From: Aspergillus flavus
Lineage: Eukaryota > Ascomycota > Eurotiomycetes > Eurotiales > Aspergillaceae
NCBI RefSeq assembly: GCF_009017415.1
Contig: NC_092404.1
Coordinates: 62,001 to 126,000 of the forward strand
Length of the DNA stretch: 64,000 bases
Direction: 5' to 3'
Positions 11,157 to 23,290 of the stretch are shown here, one piece after another. The notes beneath the pieces are model-generated. The model saw only the letters and a list, made by a program, of their open reading frames with translations. It searched no databases and was not told where the DNA came from. How positions within the stretch are numbered: the stretch's first letter is position 1; each line of letters opens with the position of its first letter. A program made the translations under genes and the position numbers.

Positions 11157-12284
11157 ATGGCGTCCTTCTTTCTGAATATCACTTGTCCCAACAGAGCCTG
11201 CCTGGCAGCTGGCAATTCCGCACAATTGCTTGGGAAGCATGTTATAGCAGGCGTTTCCCCACGGACAGTATTTACTCCCGGGAGAAGACCGCAGAGCACC
11301 CAGTCCTCTCTCGTTACAAAGTCCTCATGGACGCATCCTGTGTAAGCCTAACCCTGTTCGTTGCATACCCCCCATTCCACTAGCAAGCTCCATAAGAGCT
11401 CGAAAGTCGCACATCTTGTTCTTACACTACATGCAGATACACGACATCTCAGCTGCACTCGATTCAGACGGCTCACCGCAACGCCATAGATTGGTCGGAT
11501 AGGATGGCTCTTGGAACTGTCCGCTTCCTACGATGGGGCATGGACTTGGTCACGGGATATCATCATTCACATCCACGCGATGCACACTCACCTCGTTTCC
11601 GAATGACCGAGGAGAAATGGATCACAAGGTTTATTTTTCTGGAGAGCGTTGCGGGCGTTCCCGGAATGGTAGCTGCTATGCTGCGACACCTGAAGAGCCT
11701 AAGGAGGATGAGGCGGGATTACGGATGGTATGTTGCAGCGAGTCCTTTGACTGACGTATTTGAACACTATTTTAACGTTTTCACTTCTACTGCATAGGAT
11801 TGAGACACTCCTGGAAGAGGCCTATAATGAAAGGATGCACCTTTTAACCTTCCTCAAGTTATCCCAACCAGGCCCTGCCATGTACTTCATGGTGCTGGCA
11901 GCACAGTGTGTCTTTTTTACGGGTTTTTCTCTCGCCTACTTAATTTCTCCTCGGATATGTCACCGATTTGTCGGGTACCTGGAAGAGGAAGCCGTGATCA
12001 CTTATACCAAAGCAATCCAGGAGCTTGACAAGGGAAACCTGCCGCTCTGGAGCAACATGGAGGCCCCTGCGATGGCCATCAAGTACTGGCAGATGCCGGA
12101 AGGCCAACGGTCTATACGTTCGCTGTTATTGTGCGTACGTGCCGACGAGGCGAACCACCGGGATGTGAATCACACGCTTGGAAATCTCAACCAAGATAGT
12201 GATCCCAATCCCTTCTCGGCCAAGTTTAGGAACGCACTTAAGGAAGCCAGCCAACCCTTGTCTCCGGTGAAAGAACATCGTTGA
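11157..12284 (+). CDS. Mitochondrial alternative oxidase (AOX)
   Basis: Cyanide-resistant ubiquinol oxidase of the inner mitochondrial membrane: a diiron carboxylate protein that passes electrons from ubiquinol to O2 without proton pumping. Three exons fit (11157-11341, 11437-11727, 11798-12284), giving 320 aa. All ligand motifs are present: [11 protein letters not shown] (Glu131), [11 protein letters not shown] (Glu170, His173), GYLEEEAV (221-223) and [12 protein letters not shown] (Glu276, His279). The hydrophobic membrane-binding helices lie between them. The N-terminus is poor in acidic residues and fits a presequence. It is somewhat shorter than the usual fungal AOX (about 350 aa) and has diverged in the linker ([20 protein letters not shown]), so it may be a second, accessory AOX rather than the housekeeping copy. 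Confidence 0.92.
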
Positions 12285-12746
12285 GCATTGGTCTAGAATT
12301 CTGCCTCTCATGCATGTTTTTCCAAGAATGATTTTAACCTTTATAGAGACATAGATAAATAAAACATACTAATTGCACAGATCGAACGAATTAAATCAGC
12401 ACCAGCCTAAGCCAACTATTGTTGTGAAACTTCTACACCCGCACTAGACCTACGTATCATTATCGTAATATAGGTATGAGTTTATCTTATAGAGCCCAAA
12501 ATGGTTGAGCAGGTTAAGCATGACTTACGAGTTATGCTTTATGATGCTCTTCACCAGCGGCTTAGCTATTGCACTTGGTTTACTCAATAATACGCATCTC
12601 GCTAAATCTCCTATGTGCTAGAGCCCCCGGACGGTGGTCTTGGATACTGATGACTGAGAGCGTACGAGGTCAGCAAGCCAATGGCCAGCCCGAAGGAGAA
12701 ATCACAATGGAGCAATTTTCCCCCTACCAAGAACAAAAGCCACGTA
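12285..12746. other. Convergent intergenic region, AT-rich
   Basis: Between convergent 3' ends of the AOX and MFS genes. AT-rich sequence with ATAAATAAA-like runs near 12350-12363 suggests polyadenylation signals; no gene is seen. Confidence 0.5.
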
Positions 12747-14476
12747 TCAAGGGGTCCACCTCCAATTGGGATCCTTCCAACCTCCTACCAAATTCTGCGT
12801 CGCAACATCACCTGCAGTCAGCCGGACGCCTTGTTCCTTGTCTCTCCTTCGATTATCAAGCCTGAACCATGTCCCTAGCCCTATCACCACACACGCACCC
12901 ACCAGAAGGAAGACACAGTTCACAATTAACGCGGGCATATACCTTGGTGCGGTTTCTGCCTTGAATGATAGACTTGATGGAATGCCCGCACAATTCGCCG
13001 AGCCCACCAAGAAGCCCACCGTTGCTGCTCGTTGGCTCTCATGTGTGACGTTATTGGTATGCCAGCTATGAAAGATACTACTTGGTACGAAAGCGCCAGC
13101 TGCAAGGAGGAAGCAGGCAAAATAGGCCACCCCCTTGTTAGTATTTGGATCCACGGTGGCAAGAATCACGTATCCAATAAACGTGATGATCAACGCAGCC
13201 GCCAGATGGAACGAGCGCTCTCGAAAATGATCCGACGACTTGGCAATGATCCAGAGAACAACGGTCCCGACGCAGTACGGGGCCACCGTATATAAATTAG
13301 TTTTTACCGCGGAATAGCCTTGGAGAGCCACCATCTGCGGGAGGAAATTGCTGACGGAACTTTGGGCAACACCGAAGCAAAAGCAGCTGACGGCCCATAC
13401 GAGGACCCGCCAGTCAAACAGGGCGCCCAGAGCCTCTGTGATGGAAAGGCGATCTGTCGTTCGGACGGATCCGTCTTGCAGGAGACGCATCTGTGCCACT
13501 TGGGATTCGGCCTCGTTGAACCAGTGACACTTGGAGCCACTGAGTGGGAGCCACCAGGCTGCAAATGTGGCGATGATGATTGTTGCACCGCCTTCGATCA
13601 AGAAAAGGTATTTCCAGCCTGCTAGGTGTTCTTTGATCTGAAAGACACCAAAGGCAATAAGGCCGGAGAATGCACCTATCGTTCACGGAAGGAAATGGTG
13701 GTTAGTTATGTTGCTGTATTGTTTTACGTATGGGAAAATCTAAATCTCACCTGCGATCGTGACCATGCCGTAGAATATTGAGAGGCGAAAGGCAATTTCA
13801 TTTCTTTTATAGAACTGTGTCAGGTAGAAGATTACCCCCGCTGAGTATTTCATTAGCCAGATCTCTGTGGCTCAAGAGCTATCTTAGGCATACCGAAGAA
13901 GCCTGCTTCGAAAATGCCCATAAACAGTCGGCATACGAGCATGCCAGCAAAGTTGAATGCTGCACATTGAAGAAGCGTAACACTGCCCCTACAAGAGCGT
14001 CAATAGAGTTCATACTAACAACATCCTGAAAGACGGAAGGACACCTACCAGCCGAACATCATGATAGGAAGCATGGCTTTACCGCTGAACTTCTTCAACA
14101 ACAAATTGGAGGGCAAATCGAACAGGGAGAACGTAACATTAAACACGGCAAGGATAATACTGTATTGATTGCCAACCAGCTTGAGGTCTTGATCAATGCC
14201 ATCGGTCTTCGCGTTCCCCAGATTACTCCGGTCAAGGGAGTTGAAGAAGTACATTAATGAAAGGACGGGAAGGAGCCTATATTTTGAGTCAATTATGGCT
14301 GTAGCTCACGTTTAGGTCAGGCCAGTGTATTACTTGAAGTCCAACTTCCGGAGTACCGATTTCTCGATGGAGGGATCGATTCTGATCGATTCACCTGGTA
14401 CCGTGCCCGCCTCTTTGGCGGTGGCATTAGAAAACACAAGCTCTAGCTCGTCCTTCTTCGAGGTCTGGGATTTCAT
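12747..14476 (-). CDS. MFS permease, anion:cation symporter (Dal5/allantoate-like) family
   Basis: Twelve-helix plasma-membrane permease of 494 aa in five exons: 14476-14334, 14276-14049, 13988-13894, 13840-13751 and 13675-12747. The fungal ACS/Dal5 hallmarks are seen: the LDRSNLGNAK segment after helix 1, the conserved FYLTQFYKRNEIAFR segment before helix 5, an inward loop, and a charged tail that ends in DPNWRWTP, matching the usual DxxNxxFRY-type tail. Members import allantoate, nicotinate, pantothenate or similar organic anions by proton symport; the substrate cannot be told from sequence. It is convergent with the AOX gene and shares no obvious promoter with other genes. Confidence 0.87.
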
Positions 14477-15582
14477 GACTGCACAGGGGCAAGGGACGGC
14501 TAGGATCAATATGAATGTATGAAGGCAATGAGAAGAGACTGGAAAAATAGGGTCAAGTAACCTCTTATATGCTCAGTTTTGACAACAGTAGCTCTACATT
14601 ACTGATCACCCTATCAGCCCCAACTAGACAGATATTGTTAACATTGTATGCACTCATGAGGAGTAGCCGTTGGGCGATACACCTCGTTGTGACGCGGAAG
14701 ATAGGCACACTCTCGAGCCGGACGTCATACTGAGGGGCCGTATCCTATCATGTCCTACAAGATCAAGGTTCACCATATCATTGTATCTGGTATACGGGTG
14801 GCATTAAACACTAATCTGGGTTGTTGTTGCTGGTGAAGAGAGCGGCATAGATAGGATTAGGGCCAGATCCGACGGAGAGGGTAATTCCTTGTCGGTTGAA
14901 CCCGCCAGCCCAAGTCTTGAGATATCATTTCCCCGCACGCCATTATCACTTCACTTGACAACATTGACCAGCAGGATCAACACCCCCGACACGTATCGCG
15001 CGATCAAGGAGTAAAACGGGGAAGGTCCAATCGACGTTGGGGTATCGGCGTTGTCTCCGATGAAGCAATTCTTGAGCTGCTTGGTCCGTGACCTGGAATC
15101 CCGATGTTCAACTTAAGCCAACGAGGGAAGTGACAACATTCTGTTTGAGGGCTATACCAATTGAGATAGAGATAAATTGCCTTTCTAGGTAAGACGCCTG
15201 TATAAAGCCGCGACGGAATATTCCGACAACCTACATCTCGTCACGTAACACGAAGCTGATTCAATTCGCAGCAGCCACTGAACAACCACCCTCGTCCAGG
15301 CATCTTTCTAGCGGCTTGCTCTCACAGTCAAGATACTACCGTACTGAGTCATGATCCAGTAGCTGACGCAGAGGGTCGCAAGGTAGGCTGATCGGAGATA
15401 AGAGCGATTCTTAGGTGCCCCCACAATCTTGGGTGGGGTTGCGTCCTGATAGATAGAGCTCCAAACGGCTGATCCACCCCATATATAAGATTGGAGTAGT
15501 ACAGCTGACACTGAGCTGCCGACCTCGTTTTGCGTGAATGACATTGTTTGGTATCTCCTTTTTATCCCCCTGAGTTTCTACG
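14477..15582. other. Divergent promoter region, MFS permease / FAD oxidase
   Basis: About 1.1 kb. A 78-codon minus-strand frame at 15308-15544 starts only 38 bp from the oxidase ATG and has no recognisable domain; I do not call it. No other gene is seen. Confidence 0.45.
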
Positions 15583-17102
15583 ATGGCATATCACCCACCT
15601 CTAAAGGACAAACAGTCGCCCGTTGTGATTGTTGGGGCAGGTGTCTTCGGCCTCAGCAGTGCCATCCATCTAGCCAAGAGAGGATTCACAGATATCACTG
15701 TCTTTGACCGACAGCCATACCATGAGACCCTATACGACTTCGACAAAGGCTGCGATGCTGCCTCGGCAGGTAAATAAATCTGTCACACACAGGACCCATA
15801 CCCCAATTTCTGACGGACAATTCAGACTGCAACAAGATCATCCGTGCTGCATACGGCGACGAGGTCTGGTACCAGAATCTGACCTTCAAGGCGATCGAGG
15901 TCTGGGAATCATGGAACAAATCTCTCGCAGAAGAAACCATATTGCCGCCCGGGATGACAAGCAAAGATCGCATCTATGTCAACTGTGGCAATTATCATTT
16001 CGGGGACGAAACCGATGGTCTTAATGACTTCGAAAAGCTCTCCGTGAACAACATTACAAAGGCTGGTAAAGGCCCTACACAGTACCTACTGTATTTTGAT
16101 TCAAAGGAGGTGGCACGCGCCAGGGCGGATGGATTTAGCTACGCGGTGGATCCTTTCAACCTCTCCAAAGATGGAAAGCATCAAGGTTATTTGGACATGA
16201 TCGGTGGATTTGTGTATGCCGACAAAGCTTGCACTTATGCACTCCATCTAGTAAAGAAGCTAGGTGTAAAATTGGTCCTAGATAGACGGGCGGGTAGCTT
16301 TGAGAGCTTCCTAGAAGATCCGACAGGCAAGGTGGTAGGCATCAAGACTGCGGACGGCAAACATCACAAGGCCGCCGCGACGGTCGTCGCGTGTGGAGGC
16401 TGGACCCCCAGTCTGATCCCCGAGATCGATGGCCTCTGTGAGACCACAGCTGGATCCATCGCCATGATCCAGATTCCGGAAGGATCTCCCCTTCGGGAAC
16501 GGTTCTCGCCGGACAACTTTCCTGTGTTTCAGTGGAATACGCGGGCCGGGGAGAATGGCAATCTATATGGTTTTCCGCTGGATAGTCGCGGCGTGATGAA
16601 GATCGGGTACAGAGGAACAAAGTATACGAATCCACAACGAGTCCAATCGGGCCAAGTGCGCAGTATACCGATTACGAAGTGGACGTCACCGTTCATTACC
16701 GGATTGCCAGAGAAGTCCGTCCAGGTCGTTCAGCGCTTTTTGGACAAGTATCTCCCCGAATTGAAGCAGAGTGGGATCGGAATCTCGCAAACCAGACTGT
16801 GCTGGTACACGGACTCGTTTGATAACCATTGGGTGATTGATGGCATCCCAGGCAAGGAAGGGGTCATTGTAGCCACAGGTGGCAGCGGCCACGCTTTCAA
16901 GTTCCTACCCTTACTTGGCGAGTTCGTCGCCGACAAGGTGATGGGAATCGAGTCCGACATGCTGCGCAGGTTCCAATGGCGGAAACCGCCGCATGGAGAA
17001 ACGCCTCGTAACCAGCTCATGAAGGGTTTCAATGATGCGAATGCTCTCCACCGAGTGCGGATGGTGCCTGACGACGGCAGCCACTATAGTTCGAAACTCT
17101 AG
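15583..17102 (+). CDS. Peroxisomal FAD amino-acid oxidase (saccharopine/pipecolate oxidase, MSOX family)
   Basis: FAD-dependent oxidase of the monomeric sarcosine oxidase / fructosyl-amino-acid oxidase / L-pipecolate-saccharopine oxidase superfamily; it oxidises a secondary amine and releases H2O2. Two exons (15583-15769, 15826-17102) give 487 aa. The N-terminal dinucleotide fold is VVIVGAGVFGLSSAIHLAKR. The C-terminal half has LCWYTDSFDNHWVID, where Cys388 matches the cysteine that carries covalent FAD in this family, then GVIVATGGSGHAFKFLPLLG, which closes the flavin site. The protein ends in Ser-Lys-Leu, a type 1 peroxisome signal, which agrees with an H2O2-forming enzyme kept with catalase. 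The substrate (saccharopine, pipecolate, sarcosine or an Amadori compound) is not fixed by sequence. Confidence 0.88.
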
Positions 17103-18638
17103 GATACAATTGTCGAATATTTCATGTAGATAGAGGGCTCAGCTGGATGAGGAAACTTTCAAGGTGTCTAATTGTCAGCCCATCCTTGGTAGACTCTCTT
17201 ACGCATGCGAGTTGATGCCTCTCTTTTGAACTTTCTGGTATGCTTCGATGATCGTTATTAGGGTGCTAGCATTTCCTTCGCAGAACCAATTTCGCTTTTG
17301 TGTATAGATAATTTGAAATTACTCCCTTCTCCCAGGGTGAAATGATCACTAGCTAGTAGATGCAAATATGAAGATATATATATCTACAGACCCTACCGTC
17401 GCCACCATTAGTCTACTATAATGTATAGCGTTTCCTTTCCCGCTCTATTGACCCAGAATAATGAGCTAGCCACTGCCTATAATATGATATAACTTTTAAT
17501 TGAATTATTTGGCAGAGGCGAGGAATGGATATTTGCTTGGCCGCTATTTGGTAGGTCGTGTGGTCGTGACTAGGGCAAGAGAAGTGGGGATTCCCGGATA
17601 TTGGCGGCCCCTCAGTCAAAAATTTCCCTTTCCCTTTCCCTTTCCCCCTTTTTCCTCGCGCAATCTTTCTTCTTACCTCAGGATTTCAATTTCACAAAGA
17701 GAGCTTTGCTCGGTAGGAAATAATCTTCACAGGAATTGCCCCTGGAGCATCGTGCCACGAATCAAGGTGGCCTGGTTGATTACTCCGTAGTACGTACCTG
17801 GGCCGTGCCCTTGCCACCCAGGGGGCACCAAACGCCACTCATTTCGTTTGGAACAGACCAACAATAAAAATAAAAACAAAATAAATCCCTGCTGGAACTA
17901 CTGGCACAAGATGAATCCAAGAATGGTCGTGCTTGACATTCGACGGCCCATTGGATCGAATATAGCGTCATATATCCAGAAAATGAATGGTGCATGGTCT
18001 CAATGATGTCAAGTTCGACTGCATGAGTTCAAAGTCCCATGCAGTGGACCTTGATAAGATGTGTCTAAATCGTGCAAACGAAGTACTCTGTATCGTAGCA
18101 AACAAGCATCTTGACCCTGTGGTCATAATGATGGTGTTTTCGAGATCAGAGCGCAAGCCAGCATTGACGTCAGAAACCGTTTCTTCAAGACGATGAATCA
18201 GTCCATTGGACGAGAGGCCAGATGCAGTGGGACGTAATGTCAAGGGCATCGCACTACAGAGCAACCGGGTCGACCGGCGCGTTGGCTACTTCTCAAAGAT
18301 CTCTGTGATTGACCAAGTAGGGCTCCATATCTTGTCAAAGTGGCTCCACTTCTGCGGAAAATCTCCACTACTTCATTGACAAAAGCTTGTTGAAGTACTC
18401 GGCGAGCGCTAGAACGCTGTTCATTTCCTATCATGGAGTAGCTCATTGGCTCATTTTCTGGACATTTGTCTGCGCTCTTTGAAAAAAAATCCTCTTGTTG
18501 TCCTTATCTATCTCCCTTGCGATTGACTGAACCATTCCCGGACTCTCTTCTGCTCGCGCCTTGTCTTCTAAGTGTTACAGTACTGCTGTCCTCTCGATTC
18601 GACTAGCCTTTTACTGAGTTACTTTGGAATGTCCGATC
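17103..18638. other. Upstream region of aquaporin gene, with pyrimidine tract
   Basis: About 1.5 kb with no supported gene. The first 300 bp after 17103 are the oxidase 3' flank. A TTTCCC tract lies near 17623-17648 and CT-rich sequence near 18490-18620, the latter typical of the zone just before a fungal start codon. Confidence 0.45.
17623..17648 (+). repeat. (TTTCCC)n hexanucleotide tract
   Basis: Four nearly perfect TTTCCC units followed by CCCTT, in the noncoding stretch between the oxidase and aquaporin genes. Confidence 0.8.
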
Positions 18639-20572
18639 ATGGACGAAAGTAGTCCCAGACGCCCCCGAGCTAGGGTGAGTTCCTTCATCAGGGATTGGGT
18701 CAAAACATCTCTGAGTGCCTATGGCCTCTTGCTAACACCGAATTACGGTTGGTGTAGTCAGAAGCCACCAGCCAGAGTAGAAGAGAAATCATCAGGGAGA
18801 CGTCGCCGATATCACCTAGACGCGGCGTGAGTGATTCTGCTAACTATAGCTCTCCCACTCGTCGCACGTCAGGAGTGGACACTTCACGAGATGTACTATC
18901 CGAGGGGATCCGACGCCGCAGTACTGCCCGCTCAGCGCGGACAGGCAGTTTGGCCCAGCGAACGACTTTAGCGGAGCGTACGCAGGGACAGTTCACGATG
19001 GGGGGCCCAGAGGATGGTACACAGCTGCGACAGGCACACGAACCTTTTGTCCAGCCGGGCTATTCGGATCTTAACCCCTCTTATGAACAGCCCTCAAATG
19101 CAAAGCCAGTCTGGTCTCTTGCCAAGCCCTTACCGCGTGTGGTGCGGGCAGGCATGGTGCCCACTAAGGAGGAGCTGCTCGATGCACGGTTGCAGCCAGA
19201 GCGTCCGGCCGAGAATTCGCAGAAGCTTGGACTCGATGTGGATCCAAATGACTTGGAGCAGGGACAAATTCCGAAAATGGCGGATCCCCGGAAAATGGCC
19301 GCGCAGGTGGAGGATGCTCGCCTTCAACGCGAAAACAACTTTGTCAACAAGGTTCTTACCGGAGATGTTGGTTCGTCGCGCGTATCTCGGACTTCCTCCA
19401 CCCGTCGGCGCCGCCCGTCAGTACGGATTGATGCCCCGGGCGATCAGCTTTCCATAGTGCCGGAAGGGCCAAGTGCGGTCCCGAGCGTAGCTTCGGATCA
19501 GGCTGGAGACAGTCTGCCTCACGGTAGTGACGAACCCCTTGAACCCGTGCCAGAGCAGCCAGAGCAGCCAGAGGTGCAGACTGCCGCAGCTGATGCCCTG
19601 CCCGACCTTTCAGCCCTGCATGAATCCTCACTACCGGAAGATCTGCATCCACTAGTGCAGGAGCTGGTGGAAGACGAAGTACACAACAATCATACAACCT
19701 GGTCCGTTATTCGCACTCACCATCGCGAGGCGCTAGCTGAATCCCTGGCGGTATTTGTCCAGCTGACCATTGGCTTCTGTGCAGATATTTCTGTCACGGT
19801 AGCTGATGCCGGCAATCCCAATACAACTGCGTGGGCGTGGGGCTTTGCTACCATGATAGCGATCTATGTCTCCGGTGGTGTCTCGGGTGCCCATCTCAAC
19901 CCCAGTGTAACGATTATGCTATGGTTTTATCGTGGCTTCCCGAAGCGTAAGATGCCGGAGTATTTTCTAGCGCAGTTTGTGGGTGCTTTTGTCGCTGCAC
20001 TGACTGCCTACGGTGTATACTACCAGTCAATCCACCAATACCTCCTTACCCACCCAGATACGGGGATCGTGACCAGCTTTGTGACTGGCCAGCGTCAGTC
20101 ATGGATTGATCCAGCAACAGCCTTCTTCACGGAATTTCTTGGGACGGCCCTCACGGCAACGACAATCCTGGCCTTGGGTGACGATCAGAATGCACCTCCG
20201 GGGGCGGGCATGAACTCGCTGATCGTTGGGCTTATGGTGTTTGTGCTTTCGAATACCTTCTCCTACCAGACAGGGGCTGCATTCAACCCCAGTCGAGACT
20301 TTGGGCCGCGCCTTGCCCTTCTCGCCCTCGGATACGGGTCCGAACTTTTCACGAACCCTTACTGGTTCTATGGGCCATGGGCCGGCTCTCTATGTGGTGC
20401 TATGATCGGTGCGTTCTTGTACGATTTCATGATCTTCACTGGTGGTGAGTCGCCGGTGAATTACCCTTGGGAGCGCACTCAGCGCTCGCTGCGGAAGAGT
20501 CGCATAAAATGGAAACGGCGGTTGCGCATGGACCGACGACGACGTGGCATCTCCGAGAAGGTAGTTCGTTAA
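18639..20572 (+). CDS. Aquaporin / aquaglyceroporin with long N-terminal domain and NPS-NPS pore motifs
   Basis: Membrane channel for water, glycerol or other small solutes. Two exons (18639-18674 and 18758-20572) give 616 aa. The first about 300 residues are hydrophilic, rich in Arg, Ser, Pro, Glu and Gln and probably disordered and regulatory. The six-helix major intrinsic protein domain follows from about residue 310. The two half-helix pore boxes are SGAHLNPSV (Asn393-Ser395) and GAAFNPSRDFGPR (Asn522-Arg525); both carry Ser where the canonical box has Ala. The Asp after the second box is typical of glycerol-passing members. The tail is strongly basic. An out-of-frame ATG at 18629 opens an eight-codon upstream frame that overlaps the chosen start. 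Large N-terminal extensions are known for fungal Fps1-like and 'other' aquaglyceroporins. Confidence 0.87.
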
Positions 20573-21021
20573 TGTTGCTAATTGAAGAGGTTATCAAGTG
20601 GTTGAAGCGTGCGTGGTGAGATTATTGGCATGGTTGCGTGGAATCTTCTTTTTTCCCTTCATAAAACGATGAACGCCTCTAGAGTGTCACATCCTTCGCG
20701 CTGACCGTCATTTTGTATTTTATATAGACCATATAGAGTGATATAGAACGCAGAATGAGCACATACTATTCGTATATCTCATTCGATTTGCAACATGGAC
20801 CGGGTAGCCCAACCGGGAAACCCGGGTCACATGGCCTCAGCAGACAGCACGTGGGGCGTCGAAACCCAAGATCGACATTCGACCGACATCGTTGGATGGA
20901 ACTCATTCCTCCACCACTCCGCAGCCATCCAATGCGCGTCCCTGGACGCGTACCCACGCATAGAAACCCATCTCGCGTGTTAATTACCTCGGCTTTCGGA
21001 AAACTCAAGTCCACATCCATA
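20573..21021. other. Short intergenic, aquaporin / YdeI-like gene
   Basis: 3' flank of the aquaporin gene. The reading frame of the next gene stays open upstream to 20755, but that extension is low in recognisable sequence and is treated as 5' leader. Confidence 0.45.
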
Positions 21022-21708
21022 ATGCCACCTAAAGCACACGCGATAGCAGAACCATCAGATCTCCCAATTCACCCTTTTAAATCAGCCACTGACTTTGAAC
21101 ATTTTCTCGAGCGGGAGCATTCCACATCGCCAGGGATCTACGTGAAACTGGCCAAAAAGTCTTCAGGCATTCCATCTGTGTCTCGCGACGAAGCTGTGGA
21201 GACAGCGTTATGTTTTGGATGGATCGATGGTCGCGCGCATGCCTACGATGAGGACTGGTGGCTGGTACGATATACCCCACGACGTGCGAAGAGCATCTGG
21301 TCCAAGAAGAACGTGACGACCGTAGAGTCATTACTAAACGCTGGTCGTATGCGGCCAGCCGGATTGGCTGTGGTGGAAGCTGCACAGGCGGATGGTCGCT
21401 GGGCTCGTGCATACGATGGTCCGGCCACTATCACCGTGCCGGACGATCTGACAACTGCGCTGACCCAGACGCCAGCAGCGGCAACTTTCTTTGAAGGGTT
21501 GAATCGGTCAGATCGGTACTCGGTGTTGGTTCAGCTTCAGTGGGCTGCTCCGCAGCGCCGAGCGAAGCGCATCGAGACATTGGTCCAAATGCTAGCAGAT
21601 GGTAAAACACCAGGAGCGTCAGACAAGTCAGCTAAAACAAGTAAACGCAAAGCGGTGGACAGAAACCATGAGAAGGGCGGACGCCGGAAAACATCGAAGA
21701 AGAAATGA
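21022..21708 (+). CDS. YdeI/OmdA-family (bacteriocin-protection-like) protein
   Basis: Intronless gene of 228 aa from the ATG at 21022. It matches the YdeI/OmpD-associated (OmdA) family: an N-terminal SPGIYVKLAKKSSGIPSVSRDEAVETALCFGWIDG type core (about residues 35-75), then RYTPRRAKSIWSKKN, and a second helical module with FFEGLNRSDRYSVLVQLQWA near the end. The last 35 residues are Lys/Arg-rich and could act as a nuclear signal. In bacteria the family is linked to stress or bacteriocin resistance; its role in fungi is not established. The open frame continues upstream to 20755, which would add 89 residues without family similarity, so the shorter start is preferred. Confidence 0.82.
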   Translation: MPPKAHAIAEPSDLPIHPFKSATDFEHFLEREHSTSPGIYVKLAKKSSGIPSVSRDEAVETALCFGWIDGRAHAYDEDWWLVRYTPRRAKSIWSKKNVTTVESLLNAGRMRPAGLAVVEAAQADGRWARAYDGPATITVPDDLTTALTQTPAAATFFEGLNRSDRYSVLVQLQWAAPQRRAKRIETLVQMLADGKTPGASDKSAKTSKRKAVDRNHEKGGRRKTSKKK

Positions 21709-23189
21709 CCCGATACCTACTCTACGATACCGATATCGATAGAAAAGGCAACATGGGGTTTCGGATCCACTATGTGCTAACACAAATGTCATGCGGTCAT
21801 TCGGAAAGCATAGATCACTAGAATGCGCTGGCTTTATCCCTCTTGCCTGTGACTAGGATACTAGACTTGTAAGAACCGAGAAGGCATTGATTCCCCTTGT
21901 CATGTCAGTAAAACGATGATGTTAATACGAATTCTGCAAATGTAAGCTATGGAAAGAATGTAAGCAACTTCTGACCTCCAGTAGATGTAGTTGGTACAAG
22001 GCTAACTAGGTGTGTAACCTAGTCCTCTACTACTCTACAGCCTCCATTTGCTTTTTACCGTACGGAGTACTGCGAGCAGTATGTGTCTATCCCCGAACCA
22101 TCAGCCCCGTCAATGTAGATCCTCATGCTGATTGACACTCTTCTACCCCGTACCATCATTAACGAGCTGAGCGAATCGGTGATCATGAACCATCCCGGTA
22201 AATCTCAACAGCAAGAGAGGCGACGTATGAAGTCGACAGGGACATACACGTGGTTGATATTGTCGGCATCACCGATACGAGTTTACCATCGGCAAGCTAC
22301 CGACCAAAGCTTATCGGGAGCCTGCCGATGCCTCGGGAGGAACCGCAGTTTCTGTAGAAGTAGAAGGATTATCTTACGGTTCAGACTAGAATGCAGCTTC
22401 CTAGAAATAGAAACTATCTACAGAAGCACTCTCTACTTGGGGCACCGAAAGTTTGGAATAACCAATCAACCACGGAGATAGGACGGGCCCTGACATGGCT
22501 TGATTCGCGAAAGAGGTGCCATGCATCTCTCCTGAAAGGCAGTTAAACACCTAGTACGCTTTTGTAGTTCCACTGGCTGCCTGGAGAACCACTGTGTTCT
22601 CGTTCAAGTATACTATGAACATTAGACTATCACCTGTCATCTCAGGAAGGTCCCCTTCTGAATCAACTGGATTGGGACCCTATGCAGTTACTGAGTAGGG
22701 AGCCATCTTAATCTTTCATGTAATAAATAAACCCACGGGCGGAAAGAGAGCAGCCTCGGAAGCGGGCCTCTTGCAGGATTCAGGGTTACATCGTCTCGTT
22801 GGGACAGAGCCGATGATCTGATGCATTAGGACCAGGCCATTTCCATTGACCTATCATCCAACTCGTGCTTGTAGACTACCCGGGCCGGTGAGTTAGTTCA
22901 AACGGCCAAGCGCCATCTTGGACGCATAATTGCTTTAATCTCATGGCTCATATGAATTATACTAGGTAAGGCCTGATGTAGATTTATGTGTGCTCTAGCC
23001 ATTCCTTCGGGGGATTACTTAGATGGAAGCTTTGGAGTGCACATCAATGGGGTCATATCACGGATGGAGGCCATAGACTACCCCTGGGCCATGGCAGCGT
23101 TACATTACAATGCGTCGATCGTTTGGGGGCGATGCTTTGGAGTAAGGATGATCATTGCTCAAAGATCATATGCTCGAGGTTAGATGGGG
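21709..23189. other. Gene-poor stretch
   Basis: About 1.5 kb with no convincing gene. A 118-codon frame at 22125-22481 has no domain or good start context. A few purine-rich patches near 22190-22240 are the only feature noted. Confidence 0.45.
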
Positions 23190-23196
23190 TATAAAG
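23190..23196 (+). promoter_or_regulatory. TATA box of chitosanase gene
   Basis: TATAAAG lies about 95 bp before the ATG at 23291, followed by a CA/CT-rich leader. Confidence 0.5.
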
Positions 23197-23290
23197 CCCA
23201 GCACATTTCAAGTAGAATGATCATACAACCAACAGGCCAGACTCCTCAGCTTCAAGTTCTCATCAACCAATCTGCTATTCCTTTCACACA

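Noticed and set aside
15308..15544. 78-codon minus-strand frame next to the FAD oxidase start
   Set aside because: Has an ATG but lies in the oxidase 5' region, with no domain or intron structure; likely chance.
20755..21021. Upstream in-frame extension of the YdeI-like protein
   Set aside because: The 89 added residues have no family similarity; the ATG at 21022 directly precedes the conserved domain.
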